NCBI RefSeq assembly: GCF_904067045.1
Contig: NZ_CAJFDC010000001.1
Location: 744,001-808,000 of the forward strand
Length of the DNA: 64,000 nt
Direction of reading: 5' to 3'
Source of the DNA: Pseudomonas sp. FEN
GTDB lineage: Bacteria; Pseudomonadota; Gammaproteobacteria; Pseudomonadales; Pseudomonadaceae
Shown: one piece after another, positions 17,452-27,450 of the stretch
Layout of the letters: every line of letters starts with the position of its first letter
Position numbering within the stretch: the stretch's first letter is position 1
The notes under the pieces: model-generated
The model's database searches: none
The model's input: the letters and a program-made list of their open reading frames with translations, nothing else
What the model was told of the DNA's origin: nothing
Program-made: the position numbers and the translations under genes

Positions 17452-17782
17452 TTTGAATACCCTGCGCACCCGCCTCAACAGCGGCACACATGTTTTCGCC
17501 GACACCCTGGCGTTCATTGCCGCCGGTTACGACTATCAACCACAAGCGTTCAACAACGGTGGCGTGGAAAACGCCGCCGGGCAGAACGAAGGCTCGTGCA
17601 AGACCCTGAGCCTGGCGCTGCTGGAAGGCTTGAGTGATCAGGAAGCCTTGCTGGCCTTCGGCGAACATTACCGTTCGGTGCTGGCCACCCCGGAAGGCAG
17701 CGACCACGGCAATATCCGCGCATTGATCGCCCATGGCCTGGCTGGCGTGAAGTTCGCCCAGGCGCCGCTGACCCGGCGCTGA
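17444..17782 (+). CDS. HopJ type III effector family protein
   Basis: This is a 112-aa protein of the HopJ family (TRLNSGTHVFADTLAFIAAG, YDYQPQAFNNGGVENAAGQN, ALLAFGEHYRSVLATPEGSDH, GNIRALIAHGL). The name comes from a P. syringae effector, but the family is widespread in bacteria without type III secretion at the locus, and no secretion gene lies nearby. A housekeeping role is more likely than effector function. It is coupled to the DUF1244 gene by an 8-bp overlap. Confidence 0.88.
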   Translation: MTDLNTLRTRLNSGTHVFADTLAFIAAGYDYQPQAFNNGGVENAAGQNEGSCKTLSLALLEGLSDQEALLAFGEHYRSVLATPEGSDHGNIRALIAHGLAGVKFAQAPLTRR

Positions 17783-17821
17783 TTCCGCGTCCGGCAAACA
17801 CATCGCGACTTTTAAGATTGA

Positions 17822-17848
17822 CCCGGCAACTTTATTTCGTTTGCCGGG
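17822..17848. repeat. inverted repeat upstream of the aminotransferase gene
   Basis: CCCGGCAA (17822-17829) and TTGCCGGG (17841-17848) are perfect inverted arms around an 11-nt AT-rich centre, 57 bp before the aminotransferase start. There is no T-tract, so it may be an operator rather than a terminator of the HopJ-family gene. Confidence 0.5.
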
Positions 17849-17904
17849 CAGCGCTGCTCACGGCTTAGATAAAAGAAGCACACCTTCTTCCGAGCCAGGT
17901 ATCC

Positions 17905-19155
17905 ATGAGCAGCGAAACCATCAGCCAGTCGATTTCCATCGTTCACCCGATCAGCCTCAGCCACGGCAAAAACGCCGAGGTCTGGGACATCCATGGCAAA
18001 CGCTATATCGATTTTGTCGGTGGCATCGGCGTGCTCAATCTCGGTCATTGCCACCCGCGCATCGTCGAGGCCATTCGCGAGCAGGCCACCCGGCTGACCC
18101 ACTACGCATTCAACGCCGCCCCCCATGCACCCTACCTCGCACTGATGGAGCGCCTGACGGCGTTTATTCCGGTGGACTACCCGGTCAGCGGCATGCTCAC
18201 CAACAGCGGCGCGGAAGCGGCGGAAAACGCCCTGAAGATCGTCCGTGGCGCTACCGGGCGCACGGCCGTCATCGCCTTTGACGGTGCCTTCCACGGCCGC
18301 ACGCTCGCCACCCTCAACCTCAACGGTAAAGTCGCGCCCTACAAACAGAAAGTCGGAGTGCTGCCGGGGCCGGTGTATCACCTGCCCTTCCCCAGTAAAG
18401 ATAATGGCGTGAGCTGTGCCGAGGCCCTGAAGGCGATGGAGCGGCTGTTCAGCGTCGAGATCGACGTCAATGACATCGCCTGTTTTATCCTTGAACCGGT
18501 GCAGGGCGAAGCCGGCTTCCTGGCGCTGGACGTGGAGTTCGCCCAGGCGCTGCGGCGTTTCTGCGATGAGAAAGGCATCCTGCTGATCGCCGATGAAATC
18601 CAGTCCGGCTTCGGGCGCACCGGTCAGCGCTTTGCATTCTCGCGATTGGGGATTGAACCGGACCTGATCCTGTTGGGTAAAAGCATTGCCGGTGGCGTAC
18701 CGCTGGGGGCGGTGGTCGGGCGCAAAGCGCTGCTCGACAGCTTGCCCAAGGGCGGACTGGGCGGCACCTATTCGGGTAATCCGCTTGCCTGTGCCGCGGC
18801 CCTGGCGACCCTCGACGAAATGACCGACACCCACTTGCACACCTGGGGCGCGCAACAGGAAGAAACGATTGTCAGCCGTTACCAGGCTTGGCGGGCCAAC
18901 CAGCTGTCACCCTATCTGGGGCGGCTGACCGGTATCGGCGCCATGCGTGGTCTCGAATTGATCAACCCTGATGGCAGCCCGGCATCGGCACAATTGACGC
19001 AATTGCTGGCCTTGGCCCGCGAGGCCGGTTTGCTGCTGATGCCCAGCGGCAAGTCGCGGCACATCATTCGCCTGCTGGCACCGTTGACCACCGAAGTGAC
19101 AGTGCTGGAGGAAGGCTTGGATATCCTTGAGGCCTGCCTGGCCAGGCTTGCCTGA
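17905..19155 (+). CDS. class III aminotransferase, 2-aminoadipate transaminase type
   Basis: This is a 416-aa PLP enzyme of the class III (GabT-like) family. The PLP lysine lies in LILLGKSIAGGVPLGAVVGR, the metal/PLP Asp in LLIADEIQSGFGRTG, and the phosphate loop in TNSGAEAAENALK. The N-terminus ETISQSISIVHPISLSHG and the C-terminus LMPSGKSRHIIRLLAPLT match, from memory, the P. putida enzyme described as 2-aminoadipate transaminase (lysine catabolism to 2-oxoadipate). GabT (4-aminobutyrate) is the main alternative. It stands alone, with an inverted repeat upstream and a hairpin after it. Confidence 0.82.
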   Translation: MSSETISQSISIVHPISLSHGKNAEVWDIHGKRYIDFVGGIGVLNLGHCHPRIVEAIREQATRLTHYAFNAAPHAPYLALMERLTAFIPVDYPVSGMLTNSGAEAAENALKIVRGATGRTAVIAFDGAFHGRTLATLNLNGKVAPYKQKVGVLPGPVYHLPFPSKDNGVSCAEALKAMERLFSVEIDVNDIACFILEPVQGEAGFLALDVEFAQALRRFCDEKGILLIADEIQSGFGRTGQRFAFSRLGIEPDLILLGKSIAGGVPLGAVVGRKALLDSLPKGGLGGTYSGNPLACAAALATLDEMTDTHLHTWGAQQEETIVSRYQAWRANQLSPYLGRLTGIGAMRGLELINPDGSPASAQLTQLLALAREAGLLLMPSGKSRHIIRLLAPLTTEVTVLEEGLDILEACLARLA

Positions 19156-19200
19156 CCCCTGAGCAGAAAAAGTCAGGAGTCAGTAAGCCCAATGCACACC

Positions 19201-19232
19201 CTGTGGGAGCGATCCGACAAGCACCGCTCCCA
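19201..19232. repeat. short REP hairpin between the aminotransferase and trxB genes
   Basis: CTGTGGGAGCG and CGCTCCCACA form an almost perfect stem with a short loop. It separates two convergent genes and could block read-through, but it has no clear T-tract. The ends belong to the TGTGGGAGC class of Pseudomonas palindromes. Confidence 0.65.
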
Positions 19233-19241
19233 CAATCGGCA

Positions 19242-20499
<1,258 letters not shown>

Positions 20500-21255
20500 A
20501 TGCCCGCACCCGTCCTGTCCGGCCCGCAGTACCTGCGCGAGGGCCTGAAGCTGGTCCTGAGCCCGGGCCTGCGCCTGTTCGTCCTGATGCCGCTGGCGAT
20601 CAACCTGGTGCTGTTCGTCGGGTTGATCTACCTGGCCGGCCACTATTTCAGTCTCTGGGTCGACACCCTGATGCCGACCCTGCCCGGTTGGCTGAGCTTT
20701 CTCAACTACATCCTCTGGCCGCTGTTCGTGGCACTGGTGGTGTTGATGGTGTTTTTCACCTTTACCATGATTGCCAATGTGATCGCCGCGCCGTTCAACG
20801 GTTTTCTCGCCGAGAAGGTCGAAGTGGTGGTGCGCGGCACCGACGACTTCCCGGCTTTCAGTTGGGCCGAACTGCTGGCGATGATCCCCCGCACCCTGGC
20901 GCGGGAAATGCGCAAGCTGGGTTATTTTTTGCCCAGGGCCATCGCGCTTTTGGTGTTGTCGTTCATTCCGGTGGTGAATATCGTCGCCGCGCCTCTATGG
21001 CTGTTGTTCGGGGTGTGGATGATGGCGATCCAATATATCGACTACCCGGCGGACAACCACAAGCTGAGCTGGCAGGGCATGCTCGCCTGGCTGCGGCAGA
21101 AGCGCTGGCAGTGCATGAGTTTTGGCGGGATCGTCTACCTGGTGCTGCTGGTGCCGGTGGTCAACCTGCTGATGATGCCGGCGGCAGTGGCCGGGGCGAC
21201 CTTGTTCTGGGTCCGTGAGCGCGGCGACGAGGCCCTGGCCGGCGAACGGCGCTGA
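20500..21255 (+). CDS. cysZ: sulfate transporter CysZ
   Basis: This is a 251-aa inner-membrane protein with several hydrophobic segments ([60 protein letters not shown]). The conserved CysZ stretch [18 protein letters not shown] is present. CysZ mediates sulfate uptake for cysteine synthesis. The sulfate-activation genes cysD/cysNC lie about 8 kb downstream but are not in the same transcript. Confidence 0.92.
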   Translation: MPAPVLSGPQYLREGLKLVLSPGLRLFVLMPLAINLVLFVGLIYLAGHYFSLWVDTLMPTLPGWLSFLNYILWPLFVALVVLMVFFTFTMIANVIAAPFNGFLAEKVEVVVRGTDDFPAFSWAELLAMIPRTLAREMRKLGYFLPRAIALLVLSFIPVVNIVAAPLWLLFGVWMMAIQYIDYPADNHKLSWQGMLAWLRQKRWQCMSFGGIVYLVLLVPVVNLLMMPAAVAGATLFWVRERGDEALAGERR

Positions 21256-21317
21256 AATATCGGTATACCGCCGGCGGTGACTGGCCGCCCAGTCACAAAT
21301 CCATCATCAAACAGCCA

Positions 21318-21346
21318 CAGTGTCGCAACCGCCCGCGGCGACACTG
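21318..21346 (+). promoter_or_regulatory. perfect hairpin over the glycosyltransferase start region
   Basis: CAGTGTCGC (21318-21326) and GCGACACTG (21338-21346) are perfect 9-bp arms around an 11-nt GC-rich loop. The right arm ends 5 nt before the ATG, where a ribosome site would lie, and no ordinary Shine-Dalgarno sequence is seen. It may be an operator or an RNA structure that limits translation. Confidence 0.6.
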
Positions 21347-21351
21347 TAAAC

Positions 21352-22575
21352 ATGACGACAGCTCTGCATATCACCCTGATCACCGAAACCTTCCCACCGG
21401 AAATCAATGGCGTGGCCAATACCCTTGGCCGCTTGTGCGATGGCCTGCGCGCCCGCGGGCATCAGATCGAACTGGTCCGTCCGCGCCAGAACTGCGACCA
21501 GGCCCGTCCCAGCGATACCGAGCTGCTGCTCTGCCGGGGCTGGCCGCTGCCCGGCTATCCCGGTCTGCAATGGGGGCAGTCGTCGATGCACAAGTTGCTG
21601 CGGCGCTGGAAACGCCAGCGTCCGGACGTACTGTATATCGCCACCGAAGGTCCACTCGGTTTGTCGGCCCTGCGCGCGGCCAGGCGCCTGGGAATTTCAG
21701 TGGTCAGCGGTTTCCACACCAACTTCCAGCAATACTCTCATCAATACGGCATGGGTTTGCTGACGCGACTGCTGACCCACTACCTGCGCTGGTTTCACAA
21801 CCGCTCCAAGCTGACCCTGGTGCCCAGCGTCAGCCAGCGCGTGGAACTGGAGCGGCGGCATTTCGAACGCCTGGAACTGCTCTCCCGGGGCGTCGACAGC
21901 CAATTGTTCCATCCCGCCAAACGCTTGAGCGCCCTGCGCGACAGCTGGGGGCTGGCGGATGGCGAGATCGCCCTGCTCTATGTCGGGCGATTGGCGACCG
22001 AGAAGAACCTCGGCCTGCTCAAGCGCACCTTTGAGCGCCTGCGGGAAACTTATCCACAGACGGCGATGAAACTGATCGTGGTCGGCGATGGCCCGCAACG
22101 CGGCCTATTGGAAAAGGAACTGCCCGAGGCGATTTTCTGCGGCACGCAACGGGGCGAGGCCTTGGCCTGCCACTATGCGTCGGCGGATCTGTTCCTGTTC
22201 CCAAGCCTCACCGAAACCTTTGGCAATGTGGTGCTCGAAGCACTGGCGTCGGGATTGGGCGTGGTGGCCTACGACGAGGCCGCCGCCGCCCAGCATATCC
22301 GCCATGGCTACAACGGCGTGCTGGCCATGCCCGGCGATGAGGAAGCGTTCTGCGATGCCGCCTGCTGGTTGTTGGAAGGTCGGGAGACCTTGCGCAATGT
22401 TCGCCTCAATGCCCGCCAGCATGCCAGCCGGCAAGGTTGGGGGGCGATTATCGAGCAGTTCGAGAAGCAGTTGCGTGGGGCCTGTGACGCGTTGCCGGTG
22501 GAACAACAGGCTCCGGGGCTGCCTGCGGATGCCATTGTGACAGCCGGCATTCTGAAAACACCACGCAACCTGTAG
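21352..22575 (+). CDS. GT4-family glycosyltransferase
   Basis: This is a 407-aa GT-B glycosyltransferase. The N-terminal half starts HITLITETFPPEINGVANTL with the HGVDSQ-like hinge LSRGVDSQLFHPAK, and the C-terminal half carries LLYVGRLATEKNL, IVVGDGPQRGLLE and the E-x7-E nucleotide-sugar motif SLTETFGNVVLEALASG. It resembles the GDP-mannose-dependent alpha-mannosyltransferases related to MgtA/PimB; donor and acceptor are not known. It lacks a signal peptide and probably works on the cytoplasmic face of the membrane. The ATG at 21352 follows a perfect hairpin. Confidence 0.87.
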   Translation: MTTALHITLITETFPPEINGVANTLGRLCDGLRARGHQIELVRPRQNCDQARPSDTELLLCRGWPLPGYPGLQWGQSSMHKLLRRWKRQRPDVLYIATEGPLGLSALRAARRLGISVVSGFHTNFQQYSHQYGMGLLTRLLTHYLRWFHNRSKLTLVPSVSQRVELERRHFERLELLSRGVDSQLFHPAKRLSALRDSWGLADGEIALLYVGRLATEKNLGLLKRTFERLRETYPQTAMKLIVVGDGPQRGLLEKELPEAIFCGTQRGEALACHYASADLFLFPSLTETFGNVVLEALASGLGVVAYDEAAAAQHIRHGYNGVLAMPGDEEAFCDAACWLLEGRETLRNVRLNARQHASRQGWGAIIEQFEKQLRGACDALPVEQQAPGLPADAIVTAGILKTPRNL

Positions 22576-22589
22576 GAACCTGACTTGCC

Positions 22590-22613
22590 GGCGATGGCGA
22601 TGGCGATGGCGAT
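22590..22613. repeat. four tandem copies of GGCGAT
   Basis: Four perfect 6-bp units follow a half-REP sequence (TGTAGGAACCTGACTTGCC, starting near 22571). The run sits between convergent glycosyltransferase and oxidoreductase genes and looks like an expanded version of the single GGCGAT found inside other REP elements here. Confidence 0.75.
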
Positions 22614-22642
22614 CAAACATACGCCAGCGCCAGCGCGGCGAC

Positions 22643-23746
22643 CTACACCAGGCTCATCAACGCCTCACGGCTGAATGGCAGGATGTCCTGCTCGCGACCG
22701 TCGCGCACTTTCACCGCCCAATCCGGGTCCACCAGCAGGGCACGGCCCACCGCGACCAGATCGAACTCGTCGTTGTTCAGACGCTCCAGCAGCTTCTCCA
22801 GGCTCGCCGGCTGCGCCACCTTGTCGGTGTTGACCATGAACTGCAGGAACTCGCCGTCCAGGCCGACGCTGCCGACGGTGATAGTCGGCTTGCCGGTCAG
22901 CTGGCGGGTCCAGCCCGCCAGGTTCAGCTCTGAACCTTCGAATTCCGGCTCCCAGAAACGCCGCGTCGAGCAGTGGAAAATATCCACGCCCGCGTCGGAC
23001 AACGGCTTGAGGAACTCGCCCAGGGCCTCCGGCGTCTGCACCAGACGGGCGCTGTAATCCTGCTGCTTCCACTGGGAAAACCGGAAGATGATCGGAAAGT
23101 CCGGCCCCACCGCCGCGCGCACGGCCTGGATCAGCTCGATGGCAAAACGCGAACGCTTGGCCAGGCTGCCACCGTATGCGTCGGTGCGCGGATTGCTACC
23201 CTCCCAGAAGAACTGGTCGATCAGGTAACCGTGGGCACCATGGATCTCGACACCATCCATGCCGATGCTTTGGGCATCACGGGCGGCCTGGGCGAATGCC
23301 GCGATCACCTCGTCGATGTCCTGTTGGCTCATGCCGTGCACCACGACCTGGCCATCCTTGAGCTTCTCGCTCGGGCCATAGCCCGGCACGCTGGCGTCCG
23401 GCTCGGTGCCCAGGCGCCGCACATTACCCACGTGCCAGAGCTGGGGAACGATCTTGCCTCCTTCGGCATGCACCGCATCAACGACCTTTTTCCAACCGGC
23501 CAGGGCCGCTTCGCCGTAGAAGTGCGGCACGTTCGGATAGCCGTTGGAGGCCAAGTGACCGACTGTAGTGCCTTCGGTGATGATCAGGCCGACACCGGCC
23601 GCCGCACGCTTGCGGTAGTACTCGATGACTTTCGAATTGGGTATGCCGCCCGGGGAAAACGAACGGGTCATCGGCGCCATGACCACACGGGTCGGCAACT
23701 CCAGCGCACCGAGATGAAAAGGTCGGAACAGGGCTTCAACGGGCAT
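22643..23746 (-). CDS. old yellow enzyme family NAD(P)H:flavin oxidoreductase
   Basis: This is a 367-aa FMN (beta/alpha)8-barrel enzyme. Family marks are LPTRVVMAPMTRSFSPGG, the substrate-binding EIHGAHGYLIDQFFWEGSN with paired His, NPRTDAYGGSLAKRSRF, and the FMN phosphate loop near VGRALLVDPDWAVKVR. Enzymes of this family reduce activated C=C bonds, nitrate esters or nitroaromatics; the natural substrate is unknown. It is not XenA or XenB by N-terminal sequence. It stands alone. Confidence 0.88.
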   Translation of the reverse strand: MPVEALFRPFHLGALELPTRVVMAPMTRSFSPGGIPNSKVIEYYRKRAAAGVGLIITEGTTVGHLASNGYPNVPHFYGEAALAGWKKVVDAVHAEGGKIVPQLWHVGNVRRLGTEPDASVPGYGPSEKLKDGQVVVHGMSQQDIDEVIAAFAQAARDAQSIGMDGVEIHGAHGYLIDQFFWEGSNPRTDAYGGSLAKRSRFAIELIQAVRAAVGPDFPIIFRFSQWKQQDYSARLVQTPEALGEFLKPLSDAGVDIFHCSTRRFWEPEFEGSELNLAGWTRQLTGKPTITVGSVGLDGEFLQFMVNTDKVAQPASLEKLLERLNNDEFDLVAVGRALLVDPDWAVKVRDGREQDILPFSREALMSLV

Positions 23747-23879
23747 GGGAGCACTCCACGGCGCAAGGGGAATTTATGATCAGGATAATATTCCGCCTTG
23801 CGCACACCGCCCAGCACTATTGATCTGAGTGATTAAGCTTTAGAAGTGCCAGGAGAGCCCGCCCAGTTGAGTACCGGCA

Positions 23880-24362
23880 TCAAGCCAGGGCTTTTTCGAT
23901 CGCCTGGATCACCGCCGGATCATCCGGAGCGGTGCGCGGCGAGAAACGCGCCAGTACGCGGCCATCCTTGCCCAACAGGAATTTCTCGAAGTTCCAGGTG
24001 ATGTCGCCAGGAAACTCCGCGCCCTCGCCCGCCAGCAAGCGGTACAACTGGTGACGGTCATGGCCGTTGACCGCAAGCTTGCTGCTCAACGGAAAGCTCA
24101 CGCCATAGTTCAGGCTGCAGAACGCCTGGATCTCCTCCTCGGAGCCCGGTTCCTGGCCGGCAAACTGGTTGCACGGCAAACCCAGCACAGTGAACCCCTG
24201 GTCCTTGTAATGCTGGTAGAGGTGTTCAAGGGCAGCATACTGTGGCGTCAACCCACACTTGGAGGCCACGTTGACCACCAGCACCACATGTCCCTTGAAA
24301 GGCGCCAGCGGCAGTTCCTGACCATCCAGCGCTTTTAGTGTCAGATCGTGAAAAGCACTCAT
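23880..24362 (-). CDS. glutathione peroxidase (thiol type)
   Basis: This is a 160-aa thioredoxin-fold peroxidase. The peroxidatic Cys36 lies in VNVASKCGLTPQY, where animal enzymes have selenocysteine. LGLPCNQFAGQEPGS and WNFEKFLLGKDG give the conserved Gln and Trp of the active site. It reduces H2O2 or lipid hydroperoxides, in bacteria often with thioredoxin; trxB lies about 4 kb upstream. It lies downstream of slyD on the same strand, but a terminator separates them. Confidence 0.92.
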   Translation of the reverse strand: MSAFHDLTLKALDGQELPLAPFKGHVVLVVNVASKCGLTPQYAALEHLYQHYKDQGFTVLGLPCNQFAGQEPGSEEEIQAFCSLNYGVSFPLSSKLAVNGHDRHQLYRLLAGEGAEFPGDITWNFEKFLLGKDGRVLARFSPRTAPDDPAVIQAIEKALA

Positions 24363-24448
24363 GACGAACTCCCGTTATTCCCGGACTCATACGCAAACAT
24401 TGTTGCCCGACCCCCTGACCGGTTTCCAGTTAAAAACCGCGGAGGACT

Positions 24449-24470
24449 AAAAAAGGCGCCCGTGGGCGCC
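24449..24470 (-). terminator. intrinsic terminator after slyD
   Basis: On the minus strand the stem GGCGCC-CACG-GGCGCC is followed by six T (the A run at 24449-24454 on the plus strand). It lies 30 bp past the slyD stop codon and before glutathione peroxidase. Confidence 0.85.
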
Positions 24471-24499
24471 TTCCAACTACCAGAGCTTAGCAGCAGAAA

Positions 24500-24985
24500 T
24501 CAGTGGTGATGGCCACCTTCGCCATGGACGTGACCATGGGCGACTTCTTCCTGGCTGGCGTCACGGATTTCGATGATCTTGACCTGGAAATTCAAGCGCT
24601 GGCCGGCCAACGGGTGGTTGCCGTCGACGGTGACATCGTCGCCCTCCAGATCGCGGATGGTAACGATCTGCATCTGGCCGTCCGGAGCGGAAGCGTGGAA
24701 CTGCATGCCCACTTCCAGCTCGTCGACACCTTCGAACATGCTACGGTTCAGGGTGCTGACCAGTTCAGCGGAATATTCGCCGTAGGCGTCTTCCGGCTCG
24801 ACGGCCACGTTCAGCTCGTCGCCGACCTTCTTGCCTTCCAGGGCCTTTTCCAGACCTGGGATAATATTGCCGGCACCGTGCAGGTAAACCAGCGGGGCGC
24901 CGCCGGCAGAGCTGTCGATGACCTCACCAGCATCGTTGGTAAGGGTATAGTCGATGGAGACAGCCTTGTTGGCAGCGATCGTCAT
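24500..24985 (-). CDS. slyD: FKBP-type peptidyl-prolyl isomerase SlyD
   Basis: This is a 161-aa protein with an FKBP domain interrupted by an IF chaperone insert. The N-terminal part is VSIDYTLTNDAGEVIDSSAG, then LVYLHGAGNIIPGLEKALEG, VEPEDAYGEYSAELV and NHPLAGQRLNFQVKI. The C-terminus is a short His-rich tail (HGHVHGEGGHHH) able to bind Ni or Zn, but shorter than in E. coli. It catalyses prolyl isomerisation and helps metalloprotein maturation. ATG 24985 is the start that gives the usual SlyD N-terminus. Confidence 0.93.
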   Translation of the reverse strand: MTIAANKAVSIDYTLTNDAGEVIDSSAGGAPLVYLHGAGNIIPGLEKALEGKKVGDELNVAVEPEDAYGEYSAELVSTLNRSMFEGVDELEVGMQFHASAPDGQMQIVTIRDLEGDDVTVDGNHPLAGQRLNFQVKIIEIRDASQEEVAHGHVHGEGGHHH

Positions 24986-24999
24986 ATGAGCGAGACCTT

Positions 25000-25293
25000 T
25001 TGCATAGGAATAAAGAGCGGACAAGTCTAAACAAGGATTCGTCCGAAAGCGAACTGAACCCGGACAGACGGCCCAAGGCCACACCTGCAACCGTCATCGG
25101 TTTTCATCAGGATCAGGACGGGCACTGGGTGGCCGAGCTGTCCTGCGGGCATACCCAGCACCTGCGCCATCAACCGCCCTGGCAATCGCGCGCCTGGGTC
25201 CTGGATCCACGGCAACGGGCGGAAAAAATCACTCAAGGCTTTGAATGTGGTTGGTGCGCTCAAGGCTCGGTTAACGATAACCTTGGCGACTGA
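25000..25293 (+). CDS. DUF3565 family small zinc-ribbon-like protein
   Basis: This is a protein of about 97 aa that matches DUF3565 (VIGFHQDQDGHWVAELSCGH, TQHLRHQPPWQSRAWVLD, GFECGWC). Cys and His residues in SCGH and CGWC could bind a metal. No function is known. The start is unclear: no in-frame ATG exists, and the most upstream candidate is TTG at 25000, only 14 bp from the divergent slyD start. It lies where ackA is found in P. aeruginosa. Confidence 0.7.
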   Translation: MHRNKERTSLNKDSSESELNPDRRPKATPATVIGFHQDQDGHWVAELSCGHTQHLRHQPPWQSRAWVLDPRQRAEKITQGFECGWCAQGSVNDNLGD

Positions 25294-25350
25294 ACTTCGC
25301 AGACGGCCAAGCATAGGCCGTCGCACTTGCGCTTCCTCAAGAGAATACGC

Positions 25351-27450
25351 ATGCAAACTTTTTTTATCGCGCCCACCGATTTTGGTGTGGGTCTGACCTC
25401 GATCAGCCTCGGGCTGGTACGCACACTGGAACGCGCCGGTTTGAAAGTCGGCTTTTTCAAACCCATTGCCCAGCCCCATCCCGGCGACCTCGGCCCGGAG
25501 CGCTCCACTGAACTGGTGGCCCGCACCCATGGCCTGAAACCACCGCAGCCGCTGGGCCTGGCCCATGTCGAGCGGATGCTTGGCGACGGCCAGCTCGATG
25601 AGCTGCTGGAAGAAATCATCACCCTCTACCAGCAGGCCGCCGTCGGCAAGGACGTGCTGGTGGTCGAAGGCATGGTCCCGACCCGCAGCGCCAGCTACGC
25701 CGCGCGGGTCAACCAGCACCTGGCCAAGAGTCTGGATGCCGAGGTGATCCTGGTTTCGGCCGCGGAAAACGAAGTACTGAGCGAACTCTCCGGGCGGGTG
25801 GAGCTGCAGGCGCAACTGTTTGGTGGTCCCAAGGACCCGAAAGTCCTCGGAGTGATCCTCAACAAGGTCCGTACCGACGAGAGCATCGCCGACTTCTCCG
25901 CCCGCCTGAAGGAACACTCGCCGCTGCTGCGCAGTGGCGATTTCCGCCTGCTGGGCTGCATTCCGTTCCAGCCCGACCTCAATGCGCCGCGCACCCGCGA
26001 CGTCGCCGAACTGCTTGGCGCGCAGGTGCTCAACGCCGGTGACTACGAGCAGCGGCGCATGAACAAGATCATCATCTGCGCCCGTACCGTGCGCAACACC
26101 ATCGACCTGCTCAAGCCCGGCGTGCTGGTGGTGACCCCGGGCGACCGCGACGACATCATTCTCGCCGTGAGCATTGCCGCGATGAACGGCGTGCCCCTGG
26201 CCGGCCTGCTGCTGACCAGTGACACCCTGCCCGATCCGCGCATCATGGAACTCTGTCGCGGGGCGATGGCCGCTGGCCTGCCGGTGTTGTCGGTGAGCAC
26301 CGGCTCCTATGAGACCGCCAACCAGCTCAACAGCCTGAACAAGGAAATTCCCATCGACGACCGCGAGCGCGCGGAGATCATTACCGATTTCGTCGCCGGG
26401 CATCTGGACGCCCAGTGGTTGCACCAACGCTGCGGCACCCCGCGGGAAATGCGCCTGACGCCAGCGGTGTTCCGCTACCAGTTGATCCAGCGCGCCCAGC
26501 AAGCCAACAAGCGCATCGTCCTGCCCGAAGGCAGCGAACCGCTGACCGTGCAGGCCGCCGCCATCTGCCAGACCCGGGGTATCGCCCGCTGTGTGCTGCT
26601 GGCCAAGCCGGCGGAGGTCGAGGCGGTGGCCCGGGCGCATGGTTTCGAACTGCCGCCGGGCCTGGAGATTCTTGACCCGGACCTGATTCGCGGGCGCTAT
26701 GCCGAACCCATGGTGGCCCTGCGCAAGAGCAAGAGCCTGAACACGCCGATGGCCGAGCAGCAACTGGAAGACACCGTGGTGATCGGCACCATGATGCTGG
26801 CGCTGGACGAAGTCGACGGACTGGTCTCCGGGGTGATCCACTCCACCGCCAACACCATCCGCCCGGCCTTGCAACTGATCAAGACCGCGCCGGGTTGCAC
26901 CCTGGTGTCGTCGGTGTTCTTCATGCTGTTCCCGGACCAGGTGCTGGTCTATGGCGACTGCGTGATGAACCCTCATCCCTCGGCGGCGGAGCTGGCGGAA
27001 ATCGCCCTGCAAAGCGCCGACTCGGCCCAGGCGTTCGGCATCAGCCCACGGGTGGCGATGATCAGTTACTCCAGCGGCGAATCGGCCAGTGGCGAGGAAG
27101 TGGAGAAAGTCCGCGAGGCCACCCTGCTCGCCCATGAGGCCCAGAGCACTTTGCTGATCGACGGGCCGCTGCAGTACGACGCCGCGGCCAACGAAACCGT
27201 GGCCCGGCAGTTGGCGCCCAACAGCCAGGTAGCGGGACGCGCCACGGTGTTCGTGTTCCCCGACCTGAACACCGGCAACACCACCCACAAGGCGGTGCAA
27301 CGCAGCGCCGACTGCGTCAGCCTGGGGCCGATGCTGCAAGGCCTGCGCAAGCCGGTCAATGATCTGCCGCGCGGTGCCCAGGTGGACGATATCGTCTACA
27401 CCATCGCCCTCACCGCGATCCAAGCCGCCAACCGACCTGTGGATATCTGA
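25351..27450 (+). CDS. pta: phosphate acetyltransferase
   Basis: This is a 699-aa enzyme of the long type that interconverts acetyl-CoA and acetyl phosphate. There is an N-terminal P-loop-like domain (TFFIAPTDFGVGLTSISLGL), a central DRTGG domain (ICARTVRNTIDLLKPGVLVV), and a C-terminal PTA domain with LPEGSEPLTVQAAAICQTRG, VSGVIHSTANTIRPALQLI and MISYSSGESASG. The ATG at 25351 begins MQTFFIAPTD. No acetate kinase gene is beside it. The following acyltransferase gene begins directly after its stop codon, so the two are an operon. Confidence 0.95.
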   Translation: MQTFFIAPTDFGVGLTSISLGLVRTLERAGLKVGFFKPIAQPHPGDLGPERSTELVARTHGLKPPQPLGLAHVERMLGDGQLDELLEEIITLYQQAAVGKDVLVVEGMVPTRSASYAARVNQHLAKSLDAEVILVSAAENEVLSELSGRVELQAQLFGGPKDPKVLGVILNKVRTDESIADFSARLKEHSPLLRSGDFRLLGCIPFQPDLNAPRTRDVAELLGAQVLNAGDYEQRRMNKIIICARTVRNTIDLLKPGVLVVTPGDRDDIILAVSIAAMNGVPLAGLLLTSDTLPDPRIMELCRGAMAAGLPVLSVSTGSYETANQLNSLNKEIPIDDRERAEIITDFVAGHLDAQWLHQRCGTPREMRLTPAVFRYQLIQRAQQANKRIVLPEGSEPLTVQAAAICQTRGIARCVLLAKPAEVEAVARAHGFELPPGLEILDPDLIRGRYAEPMVALRKSKSLNTPMAEQQLEDTVVIGTMMLALDEVDGLVSGVIHSTANTIRPALQLIKTAPGCTLVSSVFFMLFPDQVLVYGDCVMNPHPSAAELAEIALQSADSAQAFGISPRVAMISYSSGESASGEEVEKVREATLLAHEAQSTLLIDGPLQYDAAANETVARQLAPNSQVAGRATVFVFPDLNTGNTTHKAVQRSADCVSLGPMLQGLRKPVNDLPRGAQVDDIVYTIALTAIQAANRPVDI

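Noticed and set aside
17444..17782. HopJ-family gene as evidence for a type III secretion island
   Set aside because: No secretion, chaperone or harpin genes are near; the family is common in species without such a system.
25027..27423. A 798-codon minus-strand open frame opposite pta
   Set aside because: It mirrors the complete pta gene, which has clear family motifs, start and operon context. Long antisense open frames are expected in GC-rich genes; the product has low-complexity Gln/His/Arg-rich sequence and no family likeness.
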